From NCBI RefSeq assembly GCF_019104725.1, contig NZ_JAHRXF010000010.1:95584-159583 (forward strand): 64,000 nucleotides of DNA. Direction: 5' to 3'. Of this stretch, positions 35,904-44,235 are shown one piece after another. A program made the position numbers and the translations under genes. This DNA is from Streptomyces corallincola (GTDB taxonomy: Bacteria > Actinomycetota > Actinomycetes > Streptomycetales > Streptomycetaceae). The stretch's first letter is position 1. Each line of letters starts with the position of its first letter. The notes under the pieces are model-generated. The model was not told the DNA's origin. It did no database searches and saw only the letters and a program-made list of their open reading frames with translations.

Positions 35904-36263
35904 GACCAACTCCCCTATTACTGGCCCTTGCACGAGACCGCACTTCGCGGACTCGGGTCGAATCCCGCCCCCTATGGGTTGGGGGTGTGCGCCGGAACGC
36001 GTCGATCGACCGCGGCTGAATGTATCTGTCCAACTGCCCTCTGCAACAGGTCAATCGGACGAGAAATCTGGACGCACGCGATCCGGAATGTGCCATGAAT
36101 TCGGTTGAATCCAGGTCAATTCGGGCTCCACAAAACCCGTGAATGCCGCGAAAACCGCACCCACTTTGGCTACTTCTTGTCGGCTCGCGGCGGAGAAATT
36201 CGGGCCCCGGCGACAATGGCCGGAGGCGCGTTCCCCGACTCTACCGCGTTCAATCCCACGGAA

Positions 36264-36296
36264 TTGCCCCCTCCGCTTGTGGGGCGGAGAGGGCAA
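36264..36296 (-). terminator. Terminator of thrC-ThiS-like operon
   Basis: TTGCCCCCTCCGC (36264-36276) pairs with GCGGAGAGGGCAA (36284-36296), one mismatch and a 7-nt loop, 33 bp past the small gene's stop. Confidence 0.65.
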
Positions 36297-36328
36297 TGGC
36301 CGAACGGGGAGGGCGGGGTGCGCGGTGA

Positions 36329-36604
36329 TCAGCCGCCCGCGACCGCCGGAATGATGGAGATACCGGCGCCGTCGGGGGTGGCGGTGTCGAGGCCGCCCTC
36401 GAAACGCACGTCGTCGTCATTCACGTAGACATTCACGAACCGGCGCAGTTTTCCCTGGTCGTCCAGGACGCGGGCGGCGATTCCGGTGTGGTTCTTCTCC
36501 AGGTCCTCGATGACCTGGCCCAGCGTGGCGCCCTCGGCGGCGACCTCCGCCCGCCCGCCCGTGTAGGTGCGCAGGATGGTGGGGATGCGAACGGTCACGC
36601 TCAT
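36329..36604 (-). CDS. MoaD/ThiS-family ubiquitin-like sulfur carrier
   Basis: A 91-aa beta-grasp protein: VTVRIPTILRTYTGGRAEV, LGQVIEDLEKNHTGIAARV, RRFVNVYVNDDDVRF, and C-terminal IIPAVAGG. The terminal Gly-Gly is what an E1-like enzyme adenylates and thiocarboxylates. Its ATG overlaps the threonine synthase stop by 4 nt (ATGA), so the two are co-translated. Linked sulfur carriers such as CysO serve cysteine synthesis, and a related role is plausible. Confidence 0.9.
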   Translation of the reverse strand: MSVTVRIPTILRTYTGGRAEVAAEGATLGQVIEDLEKNHTGIAARVLDDQGKLRRFVNVYVNDDDVRFEGGLDTATPDGAGISIIPAVAGG

Positions 36605-37893
36605 GCGAGGCCAGCCTCTCGGAAGGAGTCCAGGGTCGGGCGGATGGTGGCGGTCAGACCGGTCCCGGCCACCGCGTCGAGGGTCTTCAGTCCGTCGCCG
36701 GTGTTGAGCACGACGGTGGTCAGCGTGGGGTCGAGCAGCCCGTTCTCGATCAGCTTGCGGGTGACGCCGACGGTCACACCGCCCGCCGTCTCCGCGAAGA
36801 TGCCCTCGGTACGGGCGAGCAGCTTGATGGCGTCCACGATCTGCGGGTCGGTGACGTCCTCCACGGCGCCGCCGGTGCGCCGGGCGATGTCCAGGACGTA
36901 CGGCCCGTCGGCGGGGTTGCCGATGGCGAGGGACTTGGCGATGGTGTCCGGCTTCTGCGGCCGGACCACGTCGTGCCCCGCCTTGAACGCGGCGGAGACC
37001 GGGGAGCAGCCCTCGGCCTGCGCGCCGAAGATCCGGTACGGCTTGTCCTCGACGAGTCCGAGCGCGATCAGCTCCTTCAGCCCCTTGTCGATCTTGGTGA
37101 GCTGGGAGCCGGAGGCGATGGGCACCACGAGCTGGTCGGGCAGCCGCCAGCCGAGCTGCTCGCAGATCTCGTACGCCAGGGTCTTGGAGCCCTCCGCGTA
37201 GTACGGGCGGAGGTTGACGTTGACGAAGCCCCAGCCCTCCCCGGCCGGGTCGCCGATCAGCTCGGAGCAGAAGCGGTTCACGTCGTCGTAGTTGCCCTCG
37301 ATGCCGATCAGCTCGCCGCCGTAGACGGCGGCCATGACGACCTTGCCCTGTTCCAGGTCGTGCGGGATGAACACGCAGGAGCGGAAGCCCGCGCGGGCGG
37401 CGGCGGCGCCGACGGCACCGGCCAGGTTCCCCGTGGAGGAGCAGGACAGGGTGGTGAAGCCGAAGGCGCGGGCGGCCTCCAGGGCCTGGGCGACGACACG
37501 GTCCTTGAAGGAGTGCGTGGGGTTGCCGGAGTCGTCCTTGACGTACAGGCCGCCGGTGACGCCGAGTTCGCGGGCGAGGTTGTCGGCCCGGACGAGCTGG
37601 GTCCAGCCGGGGTTGATGTTCGGCTTGTCGGCCACGTCGGCGGGGACGGGCAGCAGCGGGGCGTAGCGCCAGATGTTCGCCGGGCCGGACTCGATGCGCT
37701 TGCGCAGCTCGTCGGCGCTCCAGCCGGAGAAGTCGTAGGCGACCTCCAGGGGACCGAAACACTCCTCGCAGGCGAAGACCGGGCCGAGGGGCACGCGGTG
37801 GCCGCATTCGCGGCAGCTGAGGGCGGCGGCGGGGCCGAGGTCCACGGGGGAGGCGGGGGAAGCGGTGGCGGGTGCGGAAGTCTGCGCAGCCAT
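36601..37893 (-). CDS. thrC: Threonine synthase
   Basis: A 430-aa PLP enzyme converting O-phosphohomoserine to threonine. An N-terminal zinc-ribbon-like part has CRECGH and CEECFG. The PLP lysine is in NPTHSFKDRVV, the phosphate-binding loop is SCSSTGNLAGAVGAAAA, and the substrate region is GSQLTKIDKG. ATG 37893 lies 20 nt after a SAM-I riboswitch, with its ribosome-binding site GGAGAAAGGG right next to the closing helix. It is coupled to the sulfur-carrier gene downstream. Confidence 0.96.
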   Translation of the reverse strand: MAAQTSAPATASPASPVDLGPAAALSCRECGHRVPLGPVFACEECFGPLEVAYDFSGWSADELRKRIESGPANIWRYAPLLPVPADVADKPNINPGWTQLVRADNLARELGVTGGLYVKDDSGNPTHSFKDRVVAQALEAARAFGFTTLSCSSTGNLAGAVGAAAARAGFRSCVFIPHDLEQGKVVMAAVYGGELIGIEGNYDDVNRFCSELIGDPAGEGWGFVNVNLRPYYAEGSKTLAYEICEQLGWRLPDQLVVPIASGSQLTKIDKGLKELIALGLVEDKPYRIFGAQAEGCSPVSAAFKAGHDVVRPQKPDTIAKSLAIGNPADGPYVLDIARRTGGAVEDVTDPQIVDAIKLLARTEGIFAETAGGVTVGVTRKLIENGLLDPTLTTVVLNTGDGLKTLDAVAGTGLTATIRPTLDSFREAGLA

Positions 37894-37913
37894 GACAGGC
37901 GAGGCCCTTTCTC

Positions 37914-38051
37914 CTCATCTTCCTCGCGGCGCATCTCACCGCGAGACGGATTTGGCACCTTCCCTAGCCGGGAGCCTCGCTTCGAGAACGAGACCGGCTG
38001 GAGGGTTGCCGGGGCTTCATCGGGCCGTTTCCCTCTGCCCCTCTGGATGAG
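37914..38051 (-). promoter_or_regulatory. SAM-I (S-box) riboswitch
   Basis: Read on the minus strand, the leader contains the conserved S-box blocks in order: CTCATCCAGAG, GGCAGAGGGAAACGGCCCG, ATGAAGCCCCGGCAACC, AAGGTGCCAAATCC, and closing GGAAGATGAG. The 5' CTCATC and 3' GATGAG form helix P1. The ribosome-binding site of thrC begins at the next base, so SAM binding probably blocks translation initiation. No U-tract terminator is seen. Confidence 0.93.
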
Positions 38052-38229
38052 CGGTATGTGGTTGTGAGTACGCCCGCGACCCCGACATACGGCGGCCACC
38101 GGCGTTGTTCAAGACTGTAACCGACAGCAGGAACAATTGAGACAGTAGTCCGAACCGCGAGACGGCCCCGCCCGTCCGCCGGGACCCGCGTCAGCGGCCC
38201 GGGACCCGACAGCCGAGGAGCCGCCGACC

Positions 38230-39174
38230 GTGCTGGAAGAAGTCGAGCGCTGGCTCACCGCCCGTTCCTGGTCGGTGGCCGACCGCCCGCTCGATCAGGT
38301 GCTGGCGGCCAAGCAACGCACCGGCCGTACGGTCTCCGTCGTGCTGCCCGCGCTGAACGAGGAGGCGACCGTCGGGGAGATCGTCTCGGTGATCCGGCAC
38401 GACCTCGTGGACCGGGCGCCGCTGGTGGACGAGCTGGTGGTGATGGACTCCGGGTCCACCGACCGGACCGCCGAACGGGCCGCTGCGGCGGGCGCGCGGG
38501 TGGTGCGCCGGGACGACGTGCTGCCCCGGCTGCCCGCCGTGCCCGGCAAGGGCGAGGTGCTGTGGCGGTCGCTGCTGGCGACCGGCGGGGACATCGTCTG
38601 CTTCGTCGATGCCGACCTGCGCGCGTTCTCCTCCGACTTCGTCCTCGGCATCGTCGGCCCGCTGCTCACCGACCCGGACGTGCAGCTCGTCAAGGCGATG
38701 TACGACCGCCCGCTGGGCACCGCGCCCGGTCAGGGCGGCCGGGTGACCGAGCTGATGGCGCGCCCGCTGCTGAACATGCACTGGCCCCGGCTCGCCGGGT
38801 TCGTCCAGCCGCTGGGCGGCGAGTACGCGGCCCGCCGCTCCCTGCTGGAGCGGCTCCCGTTCCCGGTCGGGTACGGCGTCGAGCTGGGCGTGCTGGTGGA
38901 CGCGCTGCAACTGGCCGGTCTGGACGCGCTGGCCCAGGTGGACGTCGGGGTGCGCAGGCACCGGCACCAGGACGGGCAGGCGCTCGGCCGGATGGCGGCG
39001 GCGATCTACCGCACCGCCCAGCTCCGGCTGGCCCGCGGCCATCCGGTCCGGCCCTCCCTCACCCAGTTCGAGCGCGGCGCGGACGGCTTCGAGCCGCGCA
39101 CCTACCCGGTGGACACCGAGGAGCGCCCGCCGATGGCGGAGATCGCGGAGTACGCGGCGCGCAGGGTGGCGTAA
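38230..39174 (+). CDS. gpgS: Glucosyl-3-phosphoglycerate synthase
   Basis: A 314-aa GT2/GT81-type glucosyltransferase that joins glucose from a nucleotide sugar to 3-phosphoglycerate, the first step of glucosylglycerate and methylglucose polysaccharide synthesis. Motifs: TVSVVLPALNEEATVGEI, MDSGSTDRTAE, GKGEVLWRSL and metal-binding FVDADLRAFSSDFV, then GGEYAARRSLLERLPFPVGY. GTG 38230 start. Followed by the trehalose genes, so this is a compatible-solute neighbourhood. Confidence 0.93.
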   Translation: MLEEVERWLTARSWSVADRPLDQVLAAKQRTGRTVSVVLPALNEEATVGEIVSVIRHDLVDRAPLVDELVVMDSGSTDRTAERAAAAGARVVRRDDVLPRLPAVPGKGEVLWRSLLATGGDIVCFVDADLRAFSSDFVLGIVGPLLTDPDVQLVKAMYDRPLGTAPGQGGRVTELMARPLLNMHWPRLAGFVQPLGGEYAARRSLLERLPFPVGYGVELGVLVDALQLAGLDALAQVDVGVRRHRHQDGQALGRMAAAIYRTAQLRLARGHPVRPSLTQFERGADGFEPRTYPVDTEERPPMAEIAEYAARRVA

Positions 39175-39293
39175 GGGGGGCGCGTGAGGCGCACGGGACG
39201 GGCCCGTGCGGGCTCCGGGCGGGCTCGTATACGGCACCGGTCCAGGTCGCGGCGTACGTTTGAGCCGTTCGGGGGCTGGCTACGTTGAGGCGT

Positions 39294-40712
39294 ATGGCTT
39301 CCACCCAAGGCGCTGAGGTGCTCGTCGCGTCGAATCGCGGCCCGGTTTCGTACGAGGTAGGCGAGGACGGCGCGCTGTCCTCGAAGCGGGGCGGCGGGGG
39401 GCTGGTCTCGGGGCTGTCGGCCATCGGGCCGGACACCGACGCGGTGTGGGTGTGCGCCGCGCTCGGGGACGGCGACCGGGAGGCGGTCGCGCGGGCGGGC
39501 GGCGGGCTGCTGCCCGAGGCGGACACCGGCGGGCAGCGGGTGCGGATGCTCGACATCGACGCGGCCACGCACGCCGACGCGTACAACGGGATCGCCAACT
39601 CGGTGCTGTGGTTCGTGCACCACATGCTGTACCAGACCCCGCTGGAGCCGGTCTTCGACGCGGAGTTCCGCCGGAAGTGGGCGGCGTACGAAGCGTACAA
39701 CCGGGCGTTCGCCGAGGCGCTGGCCGAGGAGGCCGCCGAGGGCGCGGCCGTGCTGATCCAGGACTACCACCTCGCCCTCGCGCCCCGGATGCTCCGCCGT
39801 CTCCGCCCCGACCTGCGCATCGGGCACTTCTCGCACACCCCGTGGGCCCCGCCGGAGTACTTCCGGCTGCTCCCCGACGACATCGCCGCCGAGCTGCTCA
39901 CCGGCATCCTCGGCGCGGACCGGGCCGCCTTCCTCACCCGGCGCTGGGCCGACGCCTTCACCGCCTGCTGCCACGCCGTCCTCGGCCCCGGCATCCCGTC
40001 CGGTACGCGGGTCGGGGTGCACGGGCTCGGCGCCGACGCGGACTTCCTGCGCGAGCGGGCGCACCGGGCCGACGTGGACGAGAGGATGGTGGCGCTCCGC
40101 GAGGAGATCGGCGCGGGGCGCCGCACCGTGGTCCGGGTGGACCGCACCGAGCTGTCCAAGAACATCGTGCGCGGGCTGCTGGCCTACCGGCACCTGCTGG
40201 CCGAGCGTCCCGAGTGGCGGGAGAAGGTCGTCCACGTGGCCTTCGCCTACCCGTCCCGGCAGGACCTCGCCGTCTACCGGGACTACACGGCCGAGGTCCA
40301 GCGGGTGGCCGACGAGATCAACTCCGCGTTCGGCACGCCGGGCTGGACTCCGGTGGTCCTCCACGTCAAGGACGACTTCGCCCGCTCCCTGGCCGCCTAC
40401 CGGCTCGCCGACGTCGCCCTCGTCAACCCCATCCGCGACGGCATGAACCTCGTCGCCAAGGAGGTTCCCGTGGTCTCCGACGAGGGGTGCGTCCTCGTGC
40501 TCTCCCGCGAGGCGGGCGCGTACGAGGAGTTGTCCGAGGACGCGGTTCCGGTCAACCCGTACGACATCGTCGGCACGGCCGATGCCCTGCACGCGGCGTT
40601 GGGTGTTCCGCCGGAGGAGCGGGCCGAGCGCACGAAGCGGCTCGCCGCCGCGGCCACGGCGCTGCCTCCGGCCCGCTGGTTCCTGGACCAGCTGGAGGAG
40701 CTGCGGGGGTGA
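39294..40712 (+). CDS. otsA: Trehalose-6-phosphate synthase
   Basis: A 472-aa GT20 enzyme making trehalose-6-phosphate from a nucleotide-glucose and glucose-6-phosphate. Motifs: VLVASNRGPVSYE, KRGGGGLVSGLS, VLIQDYHLALAPRML, GHFSHTPWAPPEYFRLLP, VRVDRTELSKNIVRGLLAY and NPIRDGMNLVAKE. ATG 39294 (MASTQGAEV) has GAGG 4 nt upstream and is preferred over TTG 39285. Convergent with otsB, 12 bp apart. Confidence 0.95.
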   Translation: MASTQGAEVLVASNRGPVSYEVGEDGALSSKRGGGGLVSGLSAIGPDTDAVWVCAALGDGDREAVARAGGGLLPEADTGGQRVRMLDIDAATHADAYNGIANSVLWFVHHMLYQTPLEPVFDAEFRRKWAAYEAYNRAFAEALAEEAAEGAAVLIQDYHLALAPRMLRRLRPDLRIGHFSHTPWAPPEYFRLLPDDIAAELLTGILGADRAAFLTRRWADAFTACCHAVLGPGIPSGTRVGVHGLGADADFLRERAHRADVDERMVALREEIGAGRRTVVRVDRTELSKNIVRGLLAYRHLLAERPEWREKVVHVAFAYPSRQDLAVYRDYTAEVQRVADEINSAFGTPGWTPVVLHVKDDFARSLAAYRLADVALVNPIRDGMNLVAKEVPVVSDEGCVLVLSREAGAYEELSEDAVPVNPYDIVGTADALHAALGVPPEERAERTKRLAAAATALPPARWFLDQLEELRG

Positions 40713-40724
40713 GCCGGGCCCCGG

Positions 40725-41591
40725 TCACGGAAGTGCCGCCGCCAGCGAGTTCAGCAGCGCCACCACTCCCGCCGGGCCGTCCACGACCACGTCCGCGCGC
40801 TTCGCCAGTTCCGTGACCTCGGTGCTGCCGCTGCAGACCAGGAGGCCGGGGACGCCCTCCTCGCGGAGCCGGTCGATGGCGGTGAAGGCGGGGAGGTCGC
40901 CGAGGTCGTCGCCCGCGTAGAGGAGGGCGCGGGCGCCGGTGGCGTGGACGTGGTCGCGCAGGGCGACGCCCTTGTCCATGCCGGGCGGGCGGAGTTCGAG
41001 GACGAGGCGGCCGGGTTCGACGATCAGGCCGTGGCGTGCCGCCAGGGCGGCCAGCGGCTCGCGGAGTGCCTCGAAGGCGGCTTCCGGGTCGGCGGCCCGG
41101 CGGGTGTGGACGGCTACCGCGCGGCCCTTCTCCTCGGTCCAGGTGCCGTGCCAGGCTCCGGCCCGGTCCAGGACGCCGGGGAGTTCGGCGCGTACGGCGG
41201 CGACGCCGGGGTGGGGCGGCGGGGCGACGACCTCGCCGGTGGCGGCCTCCCAGCGCTCGGCGCCGTAGTGGCCGAGGACGACGAGGTGGTCCAGGCCGGG
41301 CACTCCGGCGAACCCGCCGTGCCGTACGGCGACCCCGGCCGGGCGGCCGGTGATCACGGCGACGGAGGCGACGCGCGGGGCGAGCGCGGCGAGCGCGGGG
41401 ACGGCGCCGGGGTGGGCGCGGGCCTGCTCGGGGTCGGCGACGATCGGCGCGAGGGTGCCGTCGAAGTCGAGGCCGATCAGCGCGGTGCGCGGCGCGTCGA
41501 GCAGGGCGCTCAGCCCCTCGCGCCCGGCACGGGTGACCGGTTCAGGCAGGGGTTCCGGGGTGCGGGAAGCGTCCGTGGTGTGGGTGCCCAT
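40725..41591 (-). CDS. otsB: Trehalose-6-phosphate phosphatase
   Basis: A 288-aa HAD-superfamily phosphatase that completes trehalose synthesis. The nucleophile motif is GLDFDGTLAPIV, with VAVITGRPAG, VVLGHYGAERWE, GMDKGVALRDHV and acidic motif LYAGDDLGDLPAF. Start ATG 41591 (MGTHTTDASRT). It faces otsA tail-to-tail, an arrangement that keeps the pathway together without one operon. Confidence 0.95.
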   Translation of the reverse strand: MGTHTTDASRTPEPLPEPVTRAGREGLSALLDAPRTALIGLDFDGTLAPIVADPEQARAHPGAVPALAALAPRVASVAVITGRPAGVAVRHGGFAGVPGLDHLVVLGHYGAERWEAATGEVVAPPPHPGVAAVRAELPGVLDRAGAWHGTWTEEKGRAVAVHTRRAADPEAAFEALREPLAALAARHGLIVEPGRLVLELRPPGMDKGVALRDHVHATGARALLYAGDDLGDLPAFTAIDRLREEGVPGLLVCSGSTEVTELAKRADVVVDGPAGVVALLNSLAAALP

Positions 41592-41648
41592 ACGGCGACA
41601 GTATCCGCGCGGGCCCCGGCCCACTCCTCGGTGCCCCGGCGATCCGCC

Positions 41649-41873
41649 TCACCGCTCCCCGCGGCGCGCGGCCCGCACCCGCCGCAGCCGGTTCACGGTG
41701 ACCGGGTCGGCCCGCAGCGCGCGTTCGTCGTCGAGGAGGGCGTTGAGGAGCTGGTAGTAGCGCACCGGGGAGAGGCCGAGTTCCTCGCGGATGGCGCGTT
41801 CCTTGGCGCCGGGGCCGGGGAAACCCCGCTGCTCCAGCGCGAGTACGGCCCGTTCGGTGCTGCCCAGTTCCAT
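41649..41873 (-). CDS. DUF3263 domain protein
   Basis: A 74-aa helical protein, MELGSTERAVLALEQRGFPG, then GAKERAIREELGLSPVRYYQ and LLNALLDDERAL. This is the DUF3263 pattern, which resembles a sigma-region-4 or HTH-like fold. Function unknown, possibly DNA binding. It lies 57 bp upstream of otsB on the same strand. Confidence 0.88.
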   Translation of the reverse strand: MELGSTERAVLALEQRGFPGPGAKERAIREELGLSPVRYYQLLNALLDDERALRADPVTVNRLRRVRAARRGER

Positions 41874-41905
41874 ACGGGACACCGTAGACCCGGCTGCCCG
41901 ACCGC

Positions 41906-43189
41906 TCAGCCCTGGTCGGCGCTGTCGTCGGCCGCCGCCGTCGCCTGGAGGCGGCCGAGGACGGTCGCGGGGCTGCCGCCGGGGGCGACGGCCTGCCCGA
42001 TGTCCTTCTTGACGTCGGCGCTGACCGAGGCCCAGGAGGTCTTGCCGACCGGGTACGTACGGGAGTCGGAGAGCTGGTCGAGGAAGGGCCGGAGCTGCCG
42101 GTCGGCGGCCGTGGGCGAGTCGGTCATGGCCTGGGAGGCGGAGGAGGTGACGGGGAGCATGCCGTACGCGCGGGAGAAGTCGAGGACGTTCTTCCGGTCG
42201 TAGACGAAGTCGAGGAAGCCGCCGATCTGCGCGGCGTGCCCGTTCTGCCTGAAGCCCGTCATCCAGTCGGTGACGCCCATCGCGGCCTTGGCCCGCCCGG
42301 TGCGGCCGGGGGCGGGGACGGTGCCGAACTTCACGCCCTTGGCGGCGGCCTGCCGCATCAGCGCGGGGTGCCCGTCGAGCATGCCGACCTGGCCGTCCGC
42401 GAACGCGGAGAACGCGTCGGCCCGGTCCAGACGGCCGGGCGCGACCGGCCCGGTGAGGCCCTTGCCGACGAGGTCGTCCCGGAGCCAGTCGAAGGTGTTG
42501 ACGTTCTGCGGGGAGTCGATGGTGTACGTGCCGATGTCGTCGGTGTAGCCGTTGCCGCCGCCGCTGAGCATCCACTGCATGGTCTCGGCCTGCGCCTCCT
42601 CGGGCCCGAGCGGCAGCGCGTACGGGAACTTCACGCCCCGGCTCTTGAGCACGGCCGCGTCGGAGGCGAGCTGGCTCCAGTCGGCGGGCGGGGTGAGCCC
42701 GGCGTCCGCGAAGAGGGTCTTGTTGTAGAAGAGGACGCGGGTGGAGGCGGCGAAGGGGATGCCGTACTGCGCGTACTTCCAGCGGCCCGCGTCGGCGAGC
42801 TGGGCGACGAAGTCGGCCTGGGTGCGGATGGAGAGCAGGTCGGAGACCTCGTAGAGCTTCCCGGCGGCGGCGTAGTCGGCGTAGGAGCCGATCTGCGCGA
42901 GGTCGGGGGCGTGCCCGGCGGCGACCATCCGCCGGACCTCGCGGTCCACGTCGTTCCAGGAGTAGACGCTGACATCCACCGTCACGTCGGGGTGGCGCGC
43001 GTGGTAGGCGTCCGCGAGCCGCTTCCAGTAGTGGGCGGAGCTGTGGGCGGCGGAGTCGCCGTAGTCGGCGGCGACGAGTCTGAGAGTGGTGTCGGAGGAG
43101 CCGGTGCTCCCGCAGCCGCCGAGGGTCGCCGTCATGCCCAGTGCGGACACCACCGCGATCGTTCCTGCCGTGCGCCGACGTACCGTCAA
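41906..43189 (-). CDS. Sugar-binding lipoprotein of ABC importer
   Basis: A 427-aa family 1 extracellular solute-binding protein. The lipobox MTATLGGC places the lipidated Cys at residue 26. Further motifs are VTVDVSVYSWNDVDREVRRM, APDLAQIGSYADYAAAGKL, VLFYNKTLFADAGLTPP, and DGQVGMLDGHPALMRQAA. TTG 43189 start. No permease genes are adjacent, so it pairs with transport proteins encoded elsewhere. It is divergent from nagK across two DasR-type operators, which suggests an amino-sugar ligand. Confidence 0.88.
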   Translation of the reverse strand: MTVRRRTAGTIAVVSALGMTATLGGCGSTGSSDTTLRLVAADYGDSAAHSSAHYWKRLADAYHARHPDVTVDVSVYSWNDVDREVRRMVAAGHAPDLAQIGSYADYAAAGKLYEVSDLLSIRTQADFVAQLADAGRWKYAQYGIPFAASTRVLFYNKTLFADAGLTPPADWSQLASDAAVLKSRGVKFPYALPLGPEEAQAETMQWMLSGGGNGYTDDIGTYTIDSPQNVNTFDWLRDDLVGKGLTGPVAPGRLDRADAFSAFADGQVGMLDGHPALMRQAAAKGVKFGTVPAPGRTGRAKAAMGVTDWMTGFRQNGHAAQIGGFLDFVYDRKNVLDFSRAYGMLPVTSSASQAMTDSPTAADRQLRPFLDQLSDSRTYPVGKTSWASVSADVKKDIGQAVAPGGSPATVLGRLQATAAADDSADQG

Positions 43190-43233
43190 GATCCCAACCC
43201 GCTGTCTGACCGTTGTTTTATCGTGGACACATC

Positions 43234-43264
43234 AGGTCTACACCACGTGAGTGGACTAGACCTC
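43234..43264. promoter_or_regulatory. Two DasR (dre) operator candidates at nagK
   Basis: AGGTCTACACCAC (43234-43246) and GTGGACTAGACCTC (43251-43264) each match the DasR core GGTCTAGACCA at most positions, on opposite strands. They lie between the divergent sugar-binding lipoprotein and nagK. Known biology: DasR represses nag genes and is released by glucosamine-6-phosphate. Confidence 0.75.
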
Positions 43265-43293
43265 TCATGGGTCGGGGGGCCACACTGTCCCCC

Positions 43294-44235
43294 GTGAGAC
43301 ATGTCATCGCCCTGGACGTGGGCGGTACCGGGATGAAGGCCGCCCTCGTCGGGGACGACGGCGCGCTGCTGCACCGTGCCCGCCGGGCGACCGGCCGCGA
43401 GCGCGGCCCGGACGCGGTGGCCGAGGAGATCCTCGGCTTCGCCGCCGACCTGCGCGCGTACGGCGTCGAGCACTGCGGACGGCCGGCGGACGCGGCCGGG
43501 GTCGCGGTGCCCGGCATCGTGGACGAGGCGCGCGGCATCGCGGTGTTCTCCGCCAACCTGGGCTGGCGCGACCTGCCGCTGCGGGACCTGCTCACGGAGC
43601 GGCTCGGGGTGCCCGCCGCGCTCGGGCACGACGTACGCACCGGCGGGCTCGCGGAGGGCCGGATCGGCGCGGGCCGGGGCGCGGACCGCTTCCTGTTCGT
43701 CGCGCTGGGCACCGGCATCGCGGGCGCCATCGGCGTGGACGGCCGGGTGGAGGCGGGCGCGCACGGCTCGGCCGGGGAGATCGGGCACATCGTCGTACGG
43801 CCCGGCGGCGCGGACTGCCCGTGCGGGCAGCGCGGCTGTCTGGAGCGGTACGCCTCGGCGGCGGCCGTCGGCACGGCCTGGGCGGCGGCCTGCGGCGACC
43901 CGGCGGCGGACGCGGCGGACTGCGCGCGGGCGGTCGCGGCGGGCGATCCGGCGGCGGCTGAGGTGTGGCGGGGCGCGGTGGACGCGCTCGCGGACGGGCT
44001 GGTCACCGCGCTCACCCTGCTGGACCCGCGCACCCTGATCATCGGTGGCGGCCTGGCCGAGGCGGGGGAAGTGTTGTTCCAGCCGCTGCGGGACGCGGTC
44101 CGGCGGCGGGTGACCTTCCAGCGGACGCCCGCCATCGTCCCCGCCGCCCTCGGCGACACCGCCGGGTGCCTCGGCGCCGGACTGCTCGCCCGCGATCTCC
44201 TCGACTCCACCGACCCCTCGGAGGTAACCGCCTGA
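43294..44235 (+). CDS. nagK: N-acetylglucosamine kinase, ROK family
   Basis: A 313-aa ROK kinase phosphorylating GlcNAc at C6. The phosphate-1 loop is ALDVGGTGMKAALV. The substrate-binding EIGHIVVRPGG and zinc site CPCGQRGCLERYAS are intact, and the adenosine region is LIIGGGLAEAGEVLF. GTG 43294 gives VRHVIALDVGG; ATG 43267 would add nine residues but leaves almost no leader after the operator. Its stop overlaps the nagA start (TGATG), so the two are one operon. Confidence 0.9.
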   Translation: MRHVIALDVGGTGMKAALVGDDGALLHRARRATGRERGPDAVAEEILGFAADLRAYGVEHCGRPADAAGVAVPGIVDEARGIAVFSANLGWRDLPLRDLLTERLGVPAALGHDVRTGGLAEGRIGAGRGADRFLFVALGTGIAGAIGVDGRVEAGAHGSAGEIGHIVVRPGGADCPCGQRGCLERYASAAAVGTAWAAACGDPAADAADCARAVAAGDPAAAEVWRGAVDALADGLVTALTLLDPRTLIIGGGLAEAGEVLFQPLRDAVRRRVTFQRTPAIVPAALGDTAGCLGAGLLARDLLDSTDPSEVTA

